DNA from: a virus
IMG/VR virus record: IMGVR_UViG_3300047157_000159
Coordinates: 1-36,202 of that record
Length of the DNA: 36,202 nucleotides
Reading direction: 5' to 3' (one strand)
This document shows positions 8,681 to 16,802 of this stretch, one piece after another. Made by a program: the position numbers and the translations under genes. Positions within the stretch are counted from its first letter, which is position 1. Each line of letters begins with the position of its first letter. Below the pieces are notes generated by a model. The model was not told where the DNA came from. It made no database searches and saw only the letters and a program-made list of their open reading frames with translations.

Positions 8681-9574
8681 ATGGCTTTAGATGAAGCGTG
8701 GGCGACAGGATCGTCCGTAAACAACACTAACCACGCAAGTTTCATTCCGAAACTCTGGTCAGACGAGATCATTGCTGAGTACGAGAAGTCTCTCGTAATG
8801 AAGCCACTGGTTAAGTCTATGAAGATGGCAGGCAAGAAGGGAGACACTATCAATATCCCTATGCCCGTCCGTGGTGAAGCAAACGCAAAGGTTAAAGAGA
8901 CTCAGGTAACACTGGTCGCTGACGCCTCAACCAACAAAGCAGTCACAATCGATCAGCATTGGGAGTATTCACGGCTGATTGAAGACATTACTTCAGTACA
9001 GGCACTGGCTTCTATGCGTAAGTTCTACACGCAAGACGCTGGTTACGCGCTGGCTACCAAGGTTGATGCTGACCTGATTGCCGCCGCTATTGCTGGCTGG
9101 ACTACTGTTGGTCACATGACTGCTGACGCACTGGTTGTACCTGCTGTATCAGGGTCGGCTACTGACTTCTCTGACCAAGGGTTCCGTGATGGCATTCAGA
9201 TTCTGGATGACAACAACGTACCTATGGACGGACGTAAGCTGGTAATCCCACCTGCGGCTCGTAACCACATCATGGGCATTGATCGCTATGTATCTAGCGA
9301 CTTTGTTAATGGTCGTGGCGTAGTTAACGGCAAGATTGGTGAGTTGTATGGCGTAGATGTTTACGTTTCAACCAACCTGCCTGCTAACGCTGATGGCGAG
9401 AAGCCCTGCCTGTTGTTCCACACTGATGCTCTGGTAATTGCTGAGCAGTTGGGTGTGCGTACTCAGACTCAGTACAAGCAAGAATATTTGTCAGATTTGA
9501 TGACGGCCGATACCTTGTACGGGTATGACGATTACCGGCCTGAAGCCGGAGTCGTGATGTATGTGGCAGGCTGA
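8681..9574 (+). CDS. Major capsid protein
   Basis: This 297-residue protein has the features of an HK97-fold coat protein of the podovirus type: FIPKLWSDEIIAEYEKSLVM near the N-terminus, DTINIPMP, a WEYSRLIEDI segment, RKLVIPPAARNHIM and the end YDDYRPEAGVVMYVAG. It lies directly after the scaffold, has the best ribosome binding site of the region (AAGGAG, 8668-8673) and is followed by a terminator-like hairpin, consistent with high expression. A diverged second copy of its last codons occurs at 9609-9674, suggesting that the gene was exchanged by recombination. Confidence 0.9.
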   Translation: MALDEAWATGSSVNNTNHASFIPKLWSDEIIAEYEKSLVMKPLVKSMKMAGKKGDTINIPMPVRGEANAKVKETQVTLVADASTNKAVTIDQHWEYSRLIEDITSVQALASMRKFYTQDAGYALATKVDADLIAAAIAGWTTVGHMTADALVVPAVSGSATDFSDQGFRDGIQILDDNNVPMDGRKLVIPPAARNHIMGIDRYVSSDFVNGRGVVNGKIGELYGVDVYVSTNLPANADGEKPCLLFHTDALVIAEQLGVRTQTQYKQEYLSDLMTADTLYGYDDYRPEAGVVMYVAG

Positions 9575-9608
9575 TTAGCCTGATGCCAGAACTTAGCCTC
9601 AGCAGATT

Positions 9609-9674
9609 TATGACGATTACCGTATATGCCGGATATGCCGAGAGGCTGGTGTTGTTATGTACGTGGCTGGTTAA
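9609..9674 (+). pseudogene. Leftover 3' end of a second capsid gene
   Basis: Read in frame from 9609, the sequence gives YDDYR, then a six-residue ICRICR insertion, then EAGVVMYVAG and TAA. The true capsid gene ends YDDYRPEAGVVMYVAG and TGA 35 bases earlier. The shared first 14 bases (TATGACGATTACCG) are identical, but in EAGVVMYVAG eight of ten codons differ, all at the third base. No start codon or ribosome binding site supports separate expression. It is best read as a remnant of a related capsid allele. Confidence 0.75.
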
Positions 9675-9681
9675 GTAACAC

Positions 9682-9712
9682 GGCTCCTCCTTCGTGGGGG
9701 AGCCATTTCTTA
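9682..9712 (+). terminator. Probable terminator after the capsid gene
   Basis: GGCTCCTCC and GGGGGAGCC pair over 9 positions with one T-G wobble, around a TTCGT loop, and are followed by ATTTCTTA. The stem is strong but the T-tract is poor, so termination may be partial, which would lower expression of downstream tail genes relative to capsid. Confidence 0.65.
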
Positions 9713-9759
9713 CTGCATCCTCGGCCCTCCGATTATACCGCGTTAGGAGAATATTGCTA

Positions 9760-10476
9760 ATGGCCTATAAGCAGAAGCACAAGTACGGGTACAGGGACTC
9801 TTTAGAGAAGGGTGACCCCGAAAAGGTCATCTATGGACAGCAGTTTGATGATGAATTTGAGGCTATTGAGCAGGCTCTTCTTGCTATTGACCCTGACTCA
9901 GATGGCGGCGTAGGCATTGACGAGGTCGATGGCCTACAGGAAGAGCTAGACAAGAAGATTGAAGACGCACCTAGTGATGGGAAGCAGTACGCCAGGGAAG
10001 ATGGGGCGTGGACTGAGGTTGATATACCTGATGTTGATGTATCTGGGCTGGTTGAAGAAGCCCCAGATGACGGCAAGCAGTACGTCAGAGAGTCAAAGGC
10101 GTGGGCTGAGGCTGTCACACCTGGAGGTGGAGCCAGTTCGTGGAACGACCTGACTGACAAGCCTACAGAGTTCCCGCCAGAGAGCCACAATCACGTTGTA
10201 GCGGACATTACCGACTTCGATCCAGCTGACTACCAGCCCGTTGGTGATTACCTCACTGAGGCACCTAATGACGGCAAACAGTACGTCAGGAAGTCCGAGG
10301 CATGGGCAGAAGCAGTCACCTACGACGACAGCACCTTGCTTGCGACTATTGCGGCCCTCGAGGCCCGAATTGATACGCTCGAGAACGCAAGCGGCGGCAG
10401 TCTCTGGACTGACAATGGTAATGGCTCTATCAGCTACAGCGGCGTAGTCAAAGCCAACGACTTTGTTGCGGAGTAA
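9760..10476 (+). CDS. Fibre-like protein with three DGKQY repeats
   Basis: This 238-residue protein starts at the ATG preceded by AGGAGA; an upstream in-frame GTG at 9694 lies in the terminator stem and is rejected. Three copies of a roughly 20-residue unit occur (DAPSDGKQYAREDGAWTEV, EAPDDGKQYVRESKAWAEA and EAPNDGKQYVRKSEAWAEA), a repeat found in many phage fibre and appendage proteins. Between the second and third is a WNDLTDKP...HNHVVADI segment typical of fibre proteins. A helical stretch LLATIAALEARIDTLE near residue 205 could trimerise. It probably forms part of a tail fibre or an adaptor for one. Confidence 0.75.
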   Translation: MAYKQKHKYGYRDSLEKGDPEKVIYGQQFDDEFEAIEQALLAIDPDSDGGVGIDEVDGLQEELDKKIEDAPSDGKQYAREDGAWTEVDIPDVDVSGLVEEAPDDGKQYVRESKAWAEAVTPGGGASSWNDLTDKPTEFPPESHNHVVADITDFDPADYQPVGDYLTEAPNDGKQYVRKSEAWAEAVTYDDSTLLATIAALEARIDTLENASGGSLWTDNGNGSISYSGVVKANDFVAE

Positions 10477-10478
10477 TC

Positions 10479-11189
10479 ATGGCGATTCCTAAAAGCAATG
10501 TAAGCCTCCGGGCCGCAAGGGAAGACCTGAGCCTTCCCCCAGAGGGCAGTCTAAGGGTCCAACCTGTGTTCCGGCGCTTCAAGAACTACACCAACACTGG
10601 TCCCATTTCCCTCAAGGGCGATCTGGGCGGTACGTGTATGGGGATGCAACCCTACACGGGCGAGAACATGCTAACTACTGGGACAGCCGCTTGGAAGAAC
10701 GACGAAAGAAACGGCATGAGGAACCAGTGCTACGGGAACAAGCAGGACTCGGCGTCCCAGCTTTCCTCCACTTCCTGTGTTCAGAACCAGCGATGGGATG
10801 GATTCTCCACTCAAATTACGGTGGTACACAAAAGCAACTACTCCAATGAGTGTGGGTACATCACCAGACACTGGGCCTATGCGGGCGACGGCGGTGAAAT
10901 CACGCTGGAGTATCGGATTACAGGCTTAAGCCAAGACGGCGGGCTTACTTCCCTGAAGCCGCAGGTGGAGATTGTCGGTTACGCAGACGGCTGGGCCAGC
11001 GGCTCTCAATCGATGCTGGGATACAATACAAGGGGCGTAGCCAACTCGGATCACATACTCGGGCCATTTAGTACCACTGGCTTCCCGTACATCATGATCA
11101 CCATGGCCCTTTTCACGGGCGGCAGGAACGACAATTTTCCTAAATCAGCAACGGTCCCATACACAAATGTGAGGGCAACGATCACATGA
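10479..11189 (+). CDS. Unknown virion-region protein (236 aa)
   Basis: It follows the fibre-like gene by two bases and overlaps the next gene as ATGA. The translation is Gly/Thr/Ser-rich, with no hydrophobic segment and a beta-rich look (for example GYITRHWAYAGDGGEITLEY), which would fit a receptor-binding or fibre-tip module working with the preceding protein. I recognise no family or catalytic motif. Confidence 0.6.
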   Translation: MAIPKSNVSLRAAREDLSLPPEGSLRVQPVFRRFKNYTNTGPISLKGDLGGTCMGMQPYTGENMLTTGTAAWKNDERNGMRNQCYGNKQDSASQLSSTSCVQNQRWDGFSTQITVVHKSNYSNECGYITRHWAYAGDGGEITLEYRITGLSQDGGLTSLKPQVEIVGYADGWASGSQSMLGYNTRGVANSDHILGPFSTTGFPYIMITMALFTGGRNDNFPKSATVPYTNVRATIT

Positions 11190-11470
11190 GCAGATTCCAT
11201 TTAGTGGCGAACACCACCAGCACCCTTCCTGTTGTTGTCCCGCTTGACGGTGACACCTTAGAGACGGCAGTGCGCGACGTTACCAGCGAAAAGAACGGCT
11301 GGTTGCTGGCTACGTTCATTATTGATTTCGATGAGAGGAAGACGTACCGCATTCATCCTGGCGACGATGCAGGCAAAAAGGTTTTGTATGACAACGCCGC
11401 CGAGTTCTGGGGTCCAGCAACAGAGGTAGCCCCGTGGACCGCAATGAGTCTAGCCGAGGAGAATTGTTAA
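11186..11470 (+). CDS. Unknown small virion-region protein (94 aa)
   Basis: The ATGA overlap with the previous gene and TAATG overlap with the next place it in the same translational chain. It is acidic and beta-rich (LPVVVPLDGDTLETAV, GWLLATFIIDFDERKTYRI). No family is recognised. Part of its 3' end also carries the ribosome binding site for the lipoprotein gene. Confidence 0.6.
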   Translation: MSRFHLVANTTSTLPVVVPLDGDTLETAVRDVTSEKNGWLLATFIIDFDERKTYRIHPGDDAGKKVLYDNAAEFWGPATEVAPWTAMSLAEENC

Positions 11471-12324
11471 TGAAGCTGCTTGCCATTGTTATATCTGCAT
11501 TTCTGGTTATTGGGTGCGCCACTTCCAAGGGGAATGTTAGGGCGGCTCAACACTCAGCCGATCAGATAAGGATGGTTCAGGTACAGAGGGATGCAATCCT
11601 TCAAGAGAAGCACGCCCAGGCTCAACTACAAGTAGCACTGGTAGAAGCTCTTGCCCGTGTAGCTGAAGCTAACCCAGAACATGCCCCATCAACTGCTGTT
11701 GCCTTGGCTGTCATAGGTGTTAGAGGGGCGTCTACTGAGTCTCAAGACTCCCCTGTAGTGACCCTGCAAAGGGAGCAGAATGTGGGTCTTGAGTACGTCA
11801 AGGCACTGGCCCCTACAGTGGGAACATTGGTTAGCGGATTAGGTGTAGCCGCCATTAACGCATCGGTGACTAAGAATGCTCAAAACGCGAACAAAGAAAT
11901 ACAGATCAATGACCAGCAATCCGATGTTGCAATTGTTCAGGCAGTTGCAGGATTGGGTACAGCGGCTTCCAATAACTCTGGAATTACTGCTGGTGGTGAT
12001 GTCTATCAGATGCAAGATCAGGCTCTTGTTGATAATGGCGACTATACGGATTCATCTACTGACAATTCGGATTATGAGCAAAACTATGCTCAGGACGATG
12101 CTTTCATCAATAACGGAGAAAACATCCACGATTCGGCGGTTAGTTTTGCGGGGCAAGATTTAACGCTGGGTGACCTGATTGCTTACCTTACAGATCAGGG
12201 ATCACCTTTTAGTCTAGTAATGAATGGACAGGTAGTGGCTTCAAGCACATCAGGTACTGGTGACACTGTTGTCATCGACTGTAGCAAACCACAATTTTCC
12301 CCCCTGCCACCCCAATGCCGGTAA
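11470..12324 (+). CDS. Phage-encoded lipoprotein
   Basis: The ATG at 11470 is preceded by GAGGAG at 8 bases; an in-frame start 36 bases upstream lacks this and would hide the signal. The protein, 284 residues, begins MKLLAIVISAFLVIGC: a short positive N-terminus, a hydrophobic core and a lipobox LVIGC with Cys16 as lipidation site. The mature part is helical and Gln/Ala-rich up to about residue 140, then acidic and Asn/Asp-rich, ending Pro-rich with two cysteines (IDCSKP and PPQC). It should be anchored in a host membrane. Possible roles are superinfection exclusion, outer-membrane spanin or a virion-associated lipoprotein; nothing decides between them. Confidence 0.75.
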   Translation: MKLLAIVISAFLVIGCATSKGNVRAAQHSADQIRMVQVQRDAILQEKHAQAQLQVALVEALARVAEANPEHAPSTAVALAVIGVRGASTESQDSPVVTLQREQNVGLEYVKALAPTVGTLVSGLGVAAINASVTKNAQNANKEIQINDQQSDVAIVQAVAGLGTAASNNSGITAGGDVYQMQDQALVDNGDYTDSSTDNSDYEQNYAQDDAFINNGENIHDSAVSFAGQDLTLGDLIAYLTDQGSPFSLVMNGQVVASSTSGTGDTVVIDCSKPQFSPLPPQCR

Positions 12325-12335
12325 GGATCTAACCA

Positions 12336-13271
12336 ATGTCTACATACGCACCCACAATACATGATGGACACCCAGTAACTGGTGCGCCAGGGCAGTACAG
12401 GTTTATTAGCGGCATTGGTTATATACGCCTTGATGCGCCAAAGGCAGACGTAGGGCAGGAGGCTAATAATGAAACGGGGGATTTACAGCTAAGGGCCGAA
12501 GATCCCCGAAGTGCCGCTTACGCCAACCGTAATCTAGGTGGGCCAGACCACAATATCCGAAGAGTCTTTCAGACAGGCACTAATGGCTGGCTGGGCGGTG
12601 GTGACTTCTTAAGGAAGGCTGAGCAAGGGCAGGGGGTTGGCTGGGGTGGCTTTGCTCAAGATAGCTGGGATGCCCTGAGAGCCGCTGGTGGAGGGGCAGG
12701 GGGACATCCCTTGATCGACACCAATCCTCATGATCACGCAAAGATTTTAGAGCAATACGCTAACCCTGATTACAACCCATTCTTCTGGGAACACCAAAGA
12801 AAGGGGGGTGCTACCGCAGGATCGGTTCCTGACTACCTTTACAACCAGCTTAAGAACAGCGTCACAGGCCGAAGGCAGGTAATGCAGGCATACCAGAGCT
12901 ACGGCAGTGGTGGCGGCAATGTGTACGGTGGCAACAGTGAGCTAGCTGACAGGATGATGACCGAGGCCCTATATAACGAGATGGGACTTGGTGACATTCT
13001 GGGTGAGTACACGGGAGACCAACGGCTAGCAAGCATGACCAATAATTCTGGGATGTCTGGAATGCTGGGTTCTGCCGCGGGAAAGCTGTCGGGCGGCATT
13101 AGCGATGGCTATCAGTTTCAGTCCAAGTTCAGTCAGCCTAGAGAGAAAAGGCAAAGGCAGGGCGTATGGGGTAGCGGTTTCACTGATGGTGGATATGGAA
13201 TGCTTTCGGATGAAACCGAAGTTATGAGAGACGCCATTGTTAATCAACTGGAGAAAAAACTCCTTGGCTAA
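12336..13271 (+). CDS. Unknown virion-region protein (311 aa)
   Basis: An AAGGA box lies at a good distance from the ATG. The protein is Gly/Asn/Tyr-rich (for example GGNVYGGNSELADRMMTEAL), without signal peptide or membrane segment. It overlaps the start of the large Asp/Gly-rich protein by eight bases in the +1 frame. It may be a structural partner of that protein. No peptidoglycan-hydrolase motif is evident, although the genome lacks a recognisable endolysin and this is one of the unassigned candidates. Confidence 0.6.
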   Translation: MSTYAPTIHDGHPVTGAPGQYRFISGIGYIRLDAPKADVGQEANNETGDLQLRAEDPRSAAYANRNLGGPDHNIRRVFQTGTNGWLGGGDFLRKAEQGQGVGWGGFAQDSWDALRAAGGGAGGHPLIDTNPHDHAKILEQYANPDYNPFFWEHQRKGGATAGSVPDYLYNQLKNSVTGRRQVMQAYQSYGSGGGNVYGGNSELADRMMTEALYNEMGLGDILGEYTGDQRLASMTNNSGMSGMLGSAAGKLSGGISDGYQFQSKFSQPREKRQRQGVWGSGFTDGGYGMLSDETEVMRDAIVNQLEKKLLG

Positions 13272-16170
13272 TGCACTCGACAATCCGCTTCTCGCTGGTA
13301 GTGAGGGACTCTCCCTCGACAACCTAGACTTTGATGCGCTACGTGACTTTAGCACTGGCATAGATACTCAGGAAACTGAGGCTGGCGCTTTGCACTCCAA
13401 TCATCGTGGCTACATTGGTGATGATGGGAACATCTACCGTAAGGAGCTTACCTACAATAAGCAGACCGGGGAGATGGAGCGGGAGTACACGGACGAGCAG
13501 TTGTATTTTTGGACCCCTCCTCAAGAGCTAGGTGATCGCGGTATGAGCGCGGATCAAGAGGAGGCAGGGGCAGGAAGGGATACGTTTGGAGCGCAGGGCT
13601 TATACACAAAAGCAGAGATTCAGGAAGCGTTTGAGGCAGACCAGGGTATGGGCTATCTCAAGCAGTTCACTACTTGGGATAAGTACTGGAACTTCATAGA
13701 GCAGTCTACAGCCCTGTTTGCAGACCCTGAGTACAACGATCTCACTGACGGCAACATGACAGCATGGGATTTCCAAGACAGTCCTGAGTACATGGCGTTG
13801 CTGGAAGAGACAGGCATACCACTTCAGTACACCAATGATGATGGGGACGTATTCAACTGGAATGGAACGGGCTACAGCAAAGACTATAAGGTCGATGACA
13901 GCATTCAGATCGGCACCATCAACAAGCTGTTACTTGGTGGTGCGTTAGGGTTTCTTGCTGGCCCTCTTATAATAAGCGCGTTAACTCCTACCCTGGGCAT
14001 TGCTGGCGCTAAGGCCGCAACCTCTGCCATCACCGGACTAGCCAAGAGCTACATGACTGATGGGGAGCTAAGCTGGGAAGATGCCCTGATGTCTGCGGCC
14101 CTCTCTTATGGTGGCTCAGAGCTATCGGGCGCGCTGGAAGGCTCTGGCGTACTCGGAGATATTGGAAGCAAGATCACTGAGTTTGGCGATGATATAGCTA
14201 ATGGTGGCGGGGATATTCTTACTGCCGCTTTACAGGCTGGAGGCATGAGCCTAGTAACCCAGCTAGTTAATGAGGGTGAGATTGATTGGAAGGATGCGGC
14301 TACTGCGGCTCTAATTTCTGGTGGAACTACCGCGCTTACTAGTTATCTATCTGGCATTGGGAAGTCTGACGAAATAGACAACCTTGAAGAGTGGGATGAG
14401 TACGATGAGTGGCAACAGGAAGCCATCAACTCTGACATTAAAGACCCCTTCTTGAACCCTAATTACAAGACTGTTGGTGATGGTCTTGTTATGAACATCA
14501 ACACCGGAGAGGTGTTTAGTCAGGGAGGCACTGGAGGGAAGAGTCACGGAACCTTTGATGATCTTGACAGGGACGGGGATGGCACTCTTTCTGGCGATGA
14601 CCTGACACAAATCAACACGCCTAATCGTGACCTTAAAAACATCTACGGTTATGAGATGGGCGATACAGTCTACGTGGACGCTAATGGCAATCCTGTAGAT
14701 CCTGGCTTGGTTAAGCTCGGGCGGGATGGTCAGTATTATGGATATGACGCTAACGGCAATAGGGTTGTGGTTGACTCTGCGACCTACGATCAAGCCTTTG
14801 GTGGAGATAAGGGCGGCTTAAAGTGGCAGTTTGGCCTTAATGAAGATGGCTCAGTTAGCACTACGGAAGGGGCTATCTACCATGAGAATGGTGAGCTAGC
14901 CTACGAGAGGACTAACGGTCAGTGGAGGGACGCTAACGGCAACATTGTTGATGACCCTACTCAGGTAGATGAGCTAACCATGATTGCGGCTAAGGCTATT
15001 GATGAGCCTATCAACCAGATTGACTACACAGACGCCAACGGTAATCCGGTTCGATTTGGTAAGACCCCGCTGAGGGATGGCTATGAGAGCGGTCAATATG
15101 CTGGAACCATCTACGGGAGAAATGGACAGCGTTACGAGTTCGACCCAAAGACAGGTCTGTATAAGTATGTGGGGGATGTTGACAATCCGGGCGCTACTGC
15201 TGACCAGTGGTATGACCCAGTTACCGGCACAACATATCAGCATGACTCAGAGAACAAGCTCGTTATAACTAAGTATGATGAGCCGATAGATCAAACAGAT
15301 CCTGAGACTCCTGAGACCAAAACCGAAACTGATTCTAAAGACGGCGGGAATCAGGATGGCAATACAGGGGCTGACTCCTCTGGCAATCCAGATGCACCGG
15401 GGTCTGGCGGGAATGATGGTGGCACACCAGACAACAATCCTACGCCAACGCCCCCTGTTAACAACACTGGGATACCTGACACGACTATTAGCACTATCGC
15501 CCAGATAGCAGGGAAGACGGTTTCTGAGGTAATTAACGCACTTAATAATGGCGCGTCTGTATCAGAAATCATAGCTACTGCGGGCGATACACCCGCCTCT
15601 GATAATGGGGGCGCTCCACCCTCTGACGACACTCCTACCACCGATCAGCCCCCTGTTGATGATGGCGGCGGTACTACTGACGGCACTACAGACGGGACGG
15701 GCGGCACTGATGACACACCCATTCCCGGCACTGACGGAGATGGGAACGGCGATGCGGGGACTGACGGCAACGGTGGAGATGACGCTACTGGAGATGATGA
15801 CGGCACTACAGACAGCGATGGTTCCGGTGGCACAGGCGACAATGGAGACGATCAGGGGACTAACGATGACGGCACGGGAACCGACACAGATGGTGGTGGT
15901 TTTGGCGCTGGAGATGAGGGCTATAGCGATGGGTACGGTGACGGTTCTGGAGATGGTAGTGGGGACGGTAACGGTAGCGGCAATGGTCTTGGTATGGGTA
16001 ATGGTGGGGGTAATGGGATGCTTGGTGGTGGCAATGGGGGATCTGAGACAAGCTGGTCGCCGCTTCCTCCCCCTATCACGTTAAAGCCTGCATACTTTAA
16101 GACTGCCGCCGCACAGAAGAATAGACGCGCGCCTATAATGAGGCGCTTATTTGAGGACTTAATGGGATGA
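13264..16170 (+). CDS. Large Asp/Gly-rich repeat protein (968 aa), probable virion protein
   Basis: The TTG at 13264 is chosen because GGAG (13250-13253) is 10 bases upstream; another TTG at 13237 lacks this. Around residues 220-350 are hydrophobic Gly/Ala segments containing two related units, DGELSWEDALMSAALSYGG and EGEIDWKDAATAALISGG. DRDGDGTLSGDD near residue 435 fits a calcium-binding EF loop. Then come several DANGNXV units (DANGNPVD, DANGNRVV, DANGNIVD, DANGNPVR). Residues about 680-935 are low-complexity Asp/Gly/Thr, ending in a basic tail (KNRRAPIMRRLFEDL). The architecture suggests a long, perhaps calcium-dependent, virion or ejection protein. No known family is claimed. Confidence 0.7.
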   Translation: MANALDNPLLAGSEGLSLDNLDFDALRDFSTGIDTQETEAGALHSNHRGYIGDDGNIYRKELTYNKQTGEMEREYTDEQLYFWTPPQELGDRGMSADQEEAGAGRDTFGAQGLYTKAEIQEAFEADQGMGYLKQFTTWDKYWNFIEQSTALFADPEYNDLTDGNMTAWDFQDSPEYMALLEETGIPLQYTNDDGDVFNWNGTGYSKDYKVDDSIQIGTINKLLLGGALGFLAGPLIISALTPTLGIAGAKAATSAITGLAKSYMTDGELSWEDALMSAALSYGGSELSGALEGSGVLGDIGSKITEFGDDIANGGGDILTAALQAGGMSLVTQLVNEGEIDWKDAATAALISGGTTALTSYLSGIGKSDEIDNLEEWDEYDEWQQEAINSDIKDPFLNPNYKTVGDGLVMNINTGEVFSQGGTGGKSHGTFDDLDRDGDGTLSGDDLTQINTPNRDLKNIYGYEMGDTVYVDANGNPVDPGLVKLGRDGQYYGYDANGNRVVVDSATYDQAFGGDKGGLKWQFGLNEDGSVSTTEGAIYHENGELAYERTNGQWRDANGNIVDDPTQVDELTMIAAKAIDEPINQIDYTDANGNPVRFGKTPLRDGYESGQYAGTIYGRNGQRYEFDPKTGLYKYVGDVDNPGATADQWYDPVTGTTYQHDSENKLVITKYDEPIDQTDPETPETKTETDSKDGGNQDGNTGADSSGNPDAPGSGGNDGGTPDNNPTPTPPVNNTGIPDTTISTIAQIAGKTVSEVINALNNGASVSEIIATAGDTPASDNGGAPPSDDTPTTDQPPVDDGGGTTDGTTDGTGGTDDTPIPGTDGDGNGDAGTDGNGGDDATGDDDGTTDSDGSGGTGDNGDDQGTNDDGTGTDTDGGGFGAGDEGYSDGYGDGSGDGSGDGNGSGNGLGMGNGGGNGMLGGGNGGSETSWSPLPPPITLKPAYFKTAAAQKNRRAPIMRRLFEDLMG

Positions 16171-16802
16171 CTTACTTAGAACTAGTGAACAATGTTCTAA
16201 CCAGATTGCGTGAGCCGATGATTACCTCGGTCAATAAGTCTGAGGACGCTGTTGTAAACATCGTTAAAAACCTTGTTAACGACGCCAAGCGTCATGTTGA
16301 GATGGCTCATTCATGGAATGCCACCCGCAATGTATGGCAGTTCGCCACTGAGCAAGGGAGACCTAGCTATATCTTAGAAAACACTTCTGGCGGGTGTCGC
16401 ATTAGCACAGTAATGGTAGAGGGCAACCACATTCATCAGTGGGACTTGAGAACCCTTCTGCACAAGGGCAACAAAACGGGTCTTATGTACCGATATGCCT
16501 ACGATGGCACAGACAATCAGGGGAATATATCTATTCGCTTTGACCCTCTCCCCGAGGAGGGGGTTGTTATTGATGTGCTGGGTCACAGGGTACTGCCTGA
16601 TTTAAAAGCAGATGAGGATGACCTACGACTCCCTGACCAGCCTGTCCTGTATTACGCCTTAGCACTAGCCGCTAGAGAGCGCGGAGAGGTAGGAGGTCAG
16701 ACAGCTACAGAGCTATTCAACATGGCACAGCAGTACATATCTGACGCTATATCACTAGATGGGAACCTTTCACCTACTGAGATGACCTGGGCGGTAGTCT
16801 AA
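16167..16802 (+). CDS. Head-tail adaptor / tail tube protein A (gp11-like)
   Basis: This 211-residue protein starts MTYLELVNNVLTRLREP and continues with VKNLVNDAKRHVEMAHSWN, the signature of T7 gp11-like tail tube A / adaptor proteins, which ring the portal. Length matches the family (about 200). It overlaps the previous gene (ATGA) and the next (TAATG), the same order as in T7-like and related podoviruses, where A is followed by B. Confidence 0.85.
   Translation: MTYLELVNNVLTRLREPMITSVNKSEDAVVNIVKNLVNDAKRHVEMAHSWNATRNVWQFATEQGRPSYILENTSGGCRISTVMVEGNHIHQWDLRTLLHKGNKTGLMYRYAYDGTDNQGNISIRFDPLPEEGVVIDVLGHRVLPDLKADEDDLRLPDQPVLYYALALAARERGEVGGQTATELFNMAQQYISDAISLDGNLSPTEMTWAVV

Noticed and set aside
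9694-9759. Longer start for the DGKQY fibre-like protein
   Set aside because: The GTG lies in the terminator stem and the true ATG at 9760 has AGGAGA at a good distance.
13237-13271. AAAAAAC heptamer as a -1 slippery site between 12336 and 13264 genes
   Set aside because: The phase is wrong for a shift from the upstream frame, and a TTG with a good ribosome binding site explains the downstream gene.
15605-16084. Met/Thr/Ala-rich frame inside the Asp/Gly-rich gene
   Set aside because: It is an out-of-frame reading of the low-complexity repeat with no start signal.
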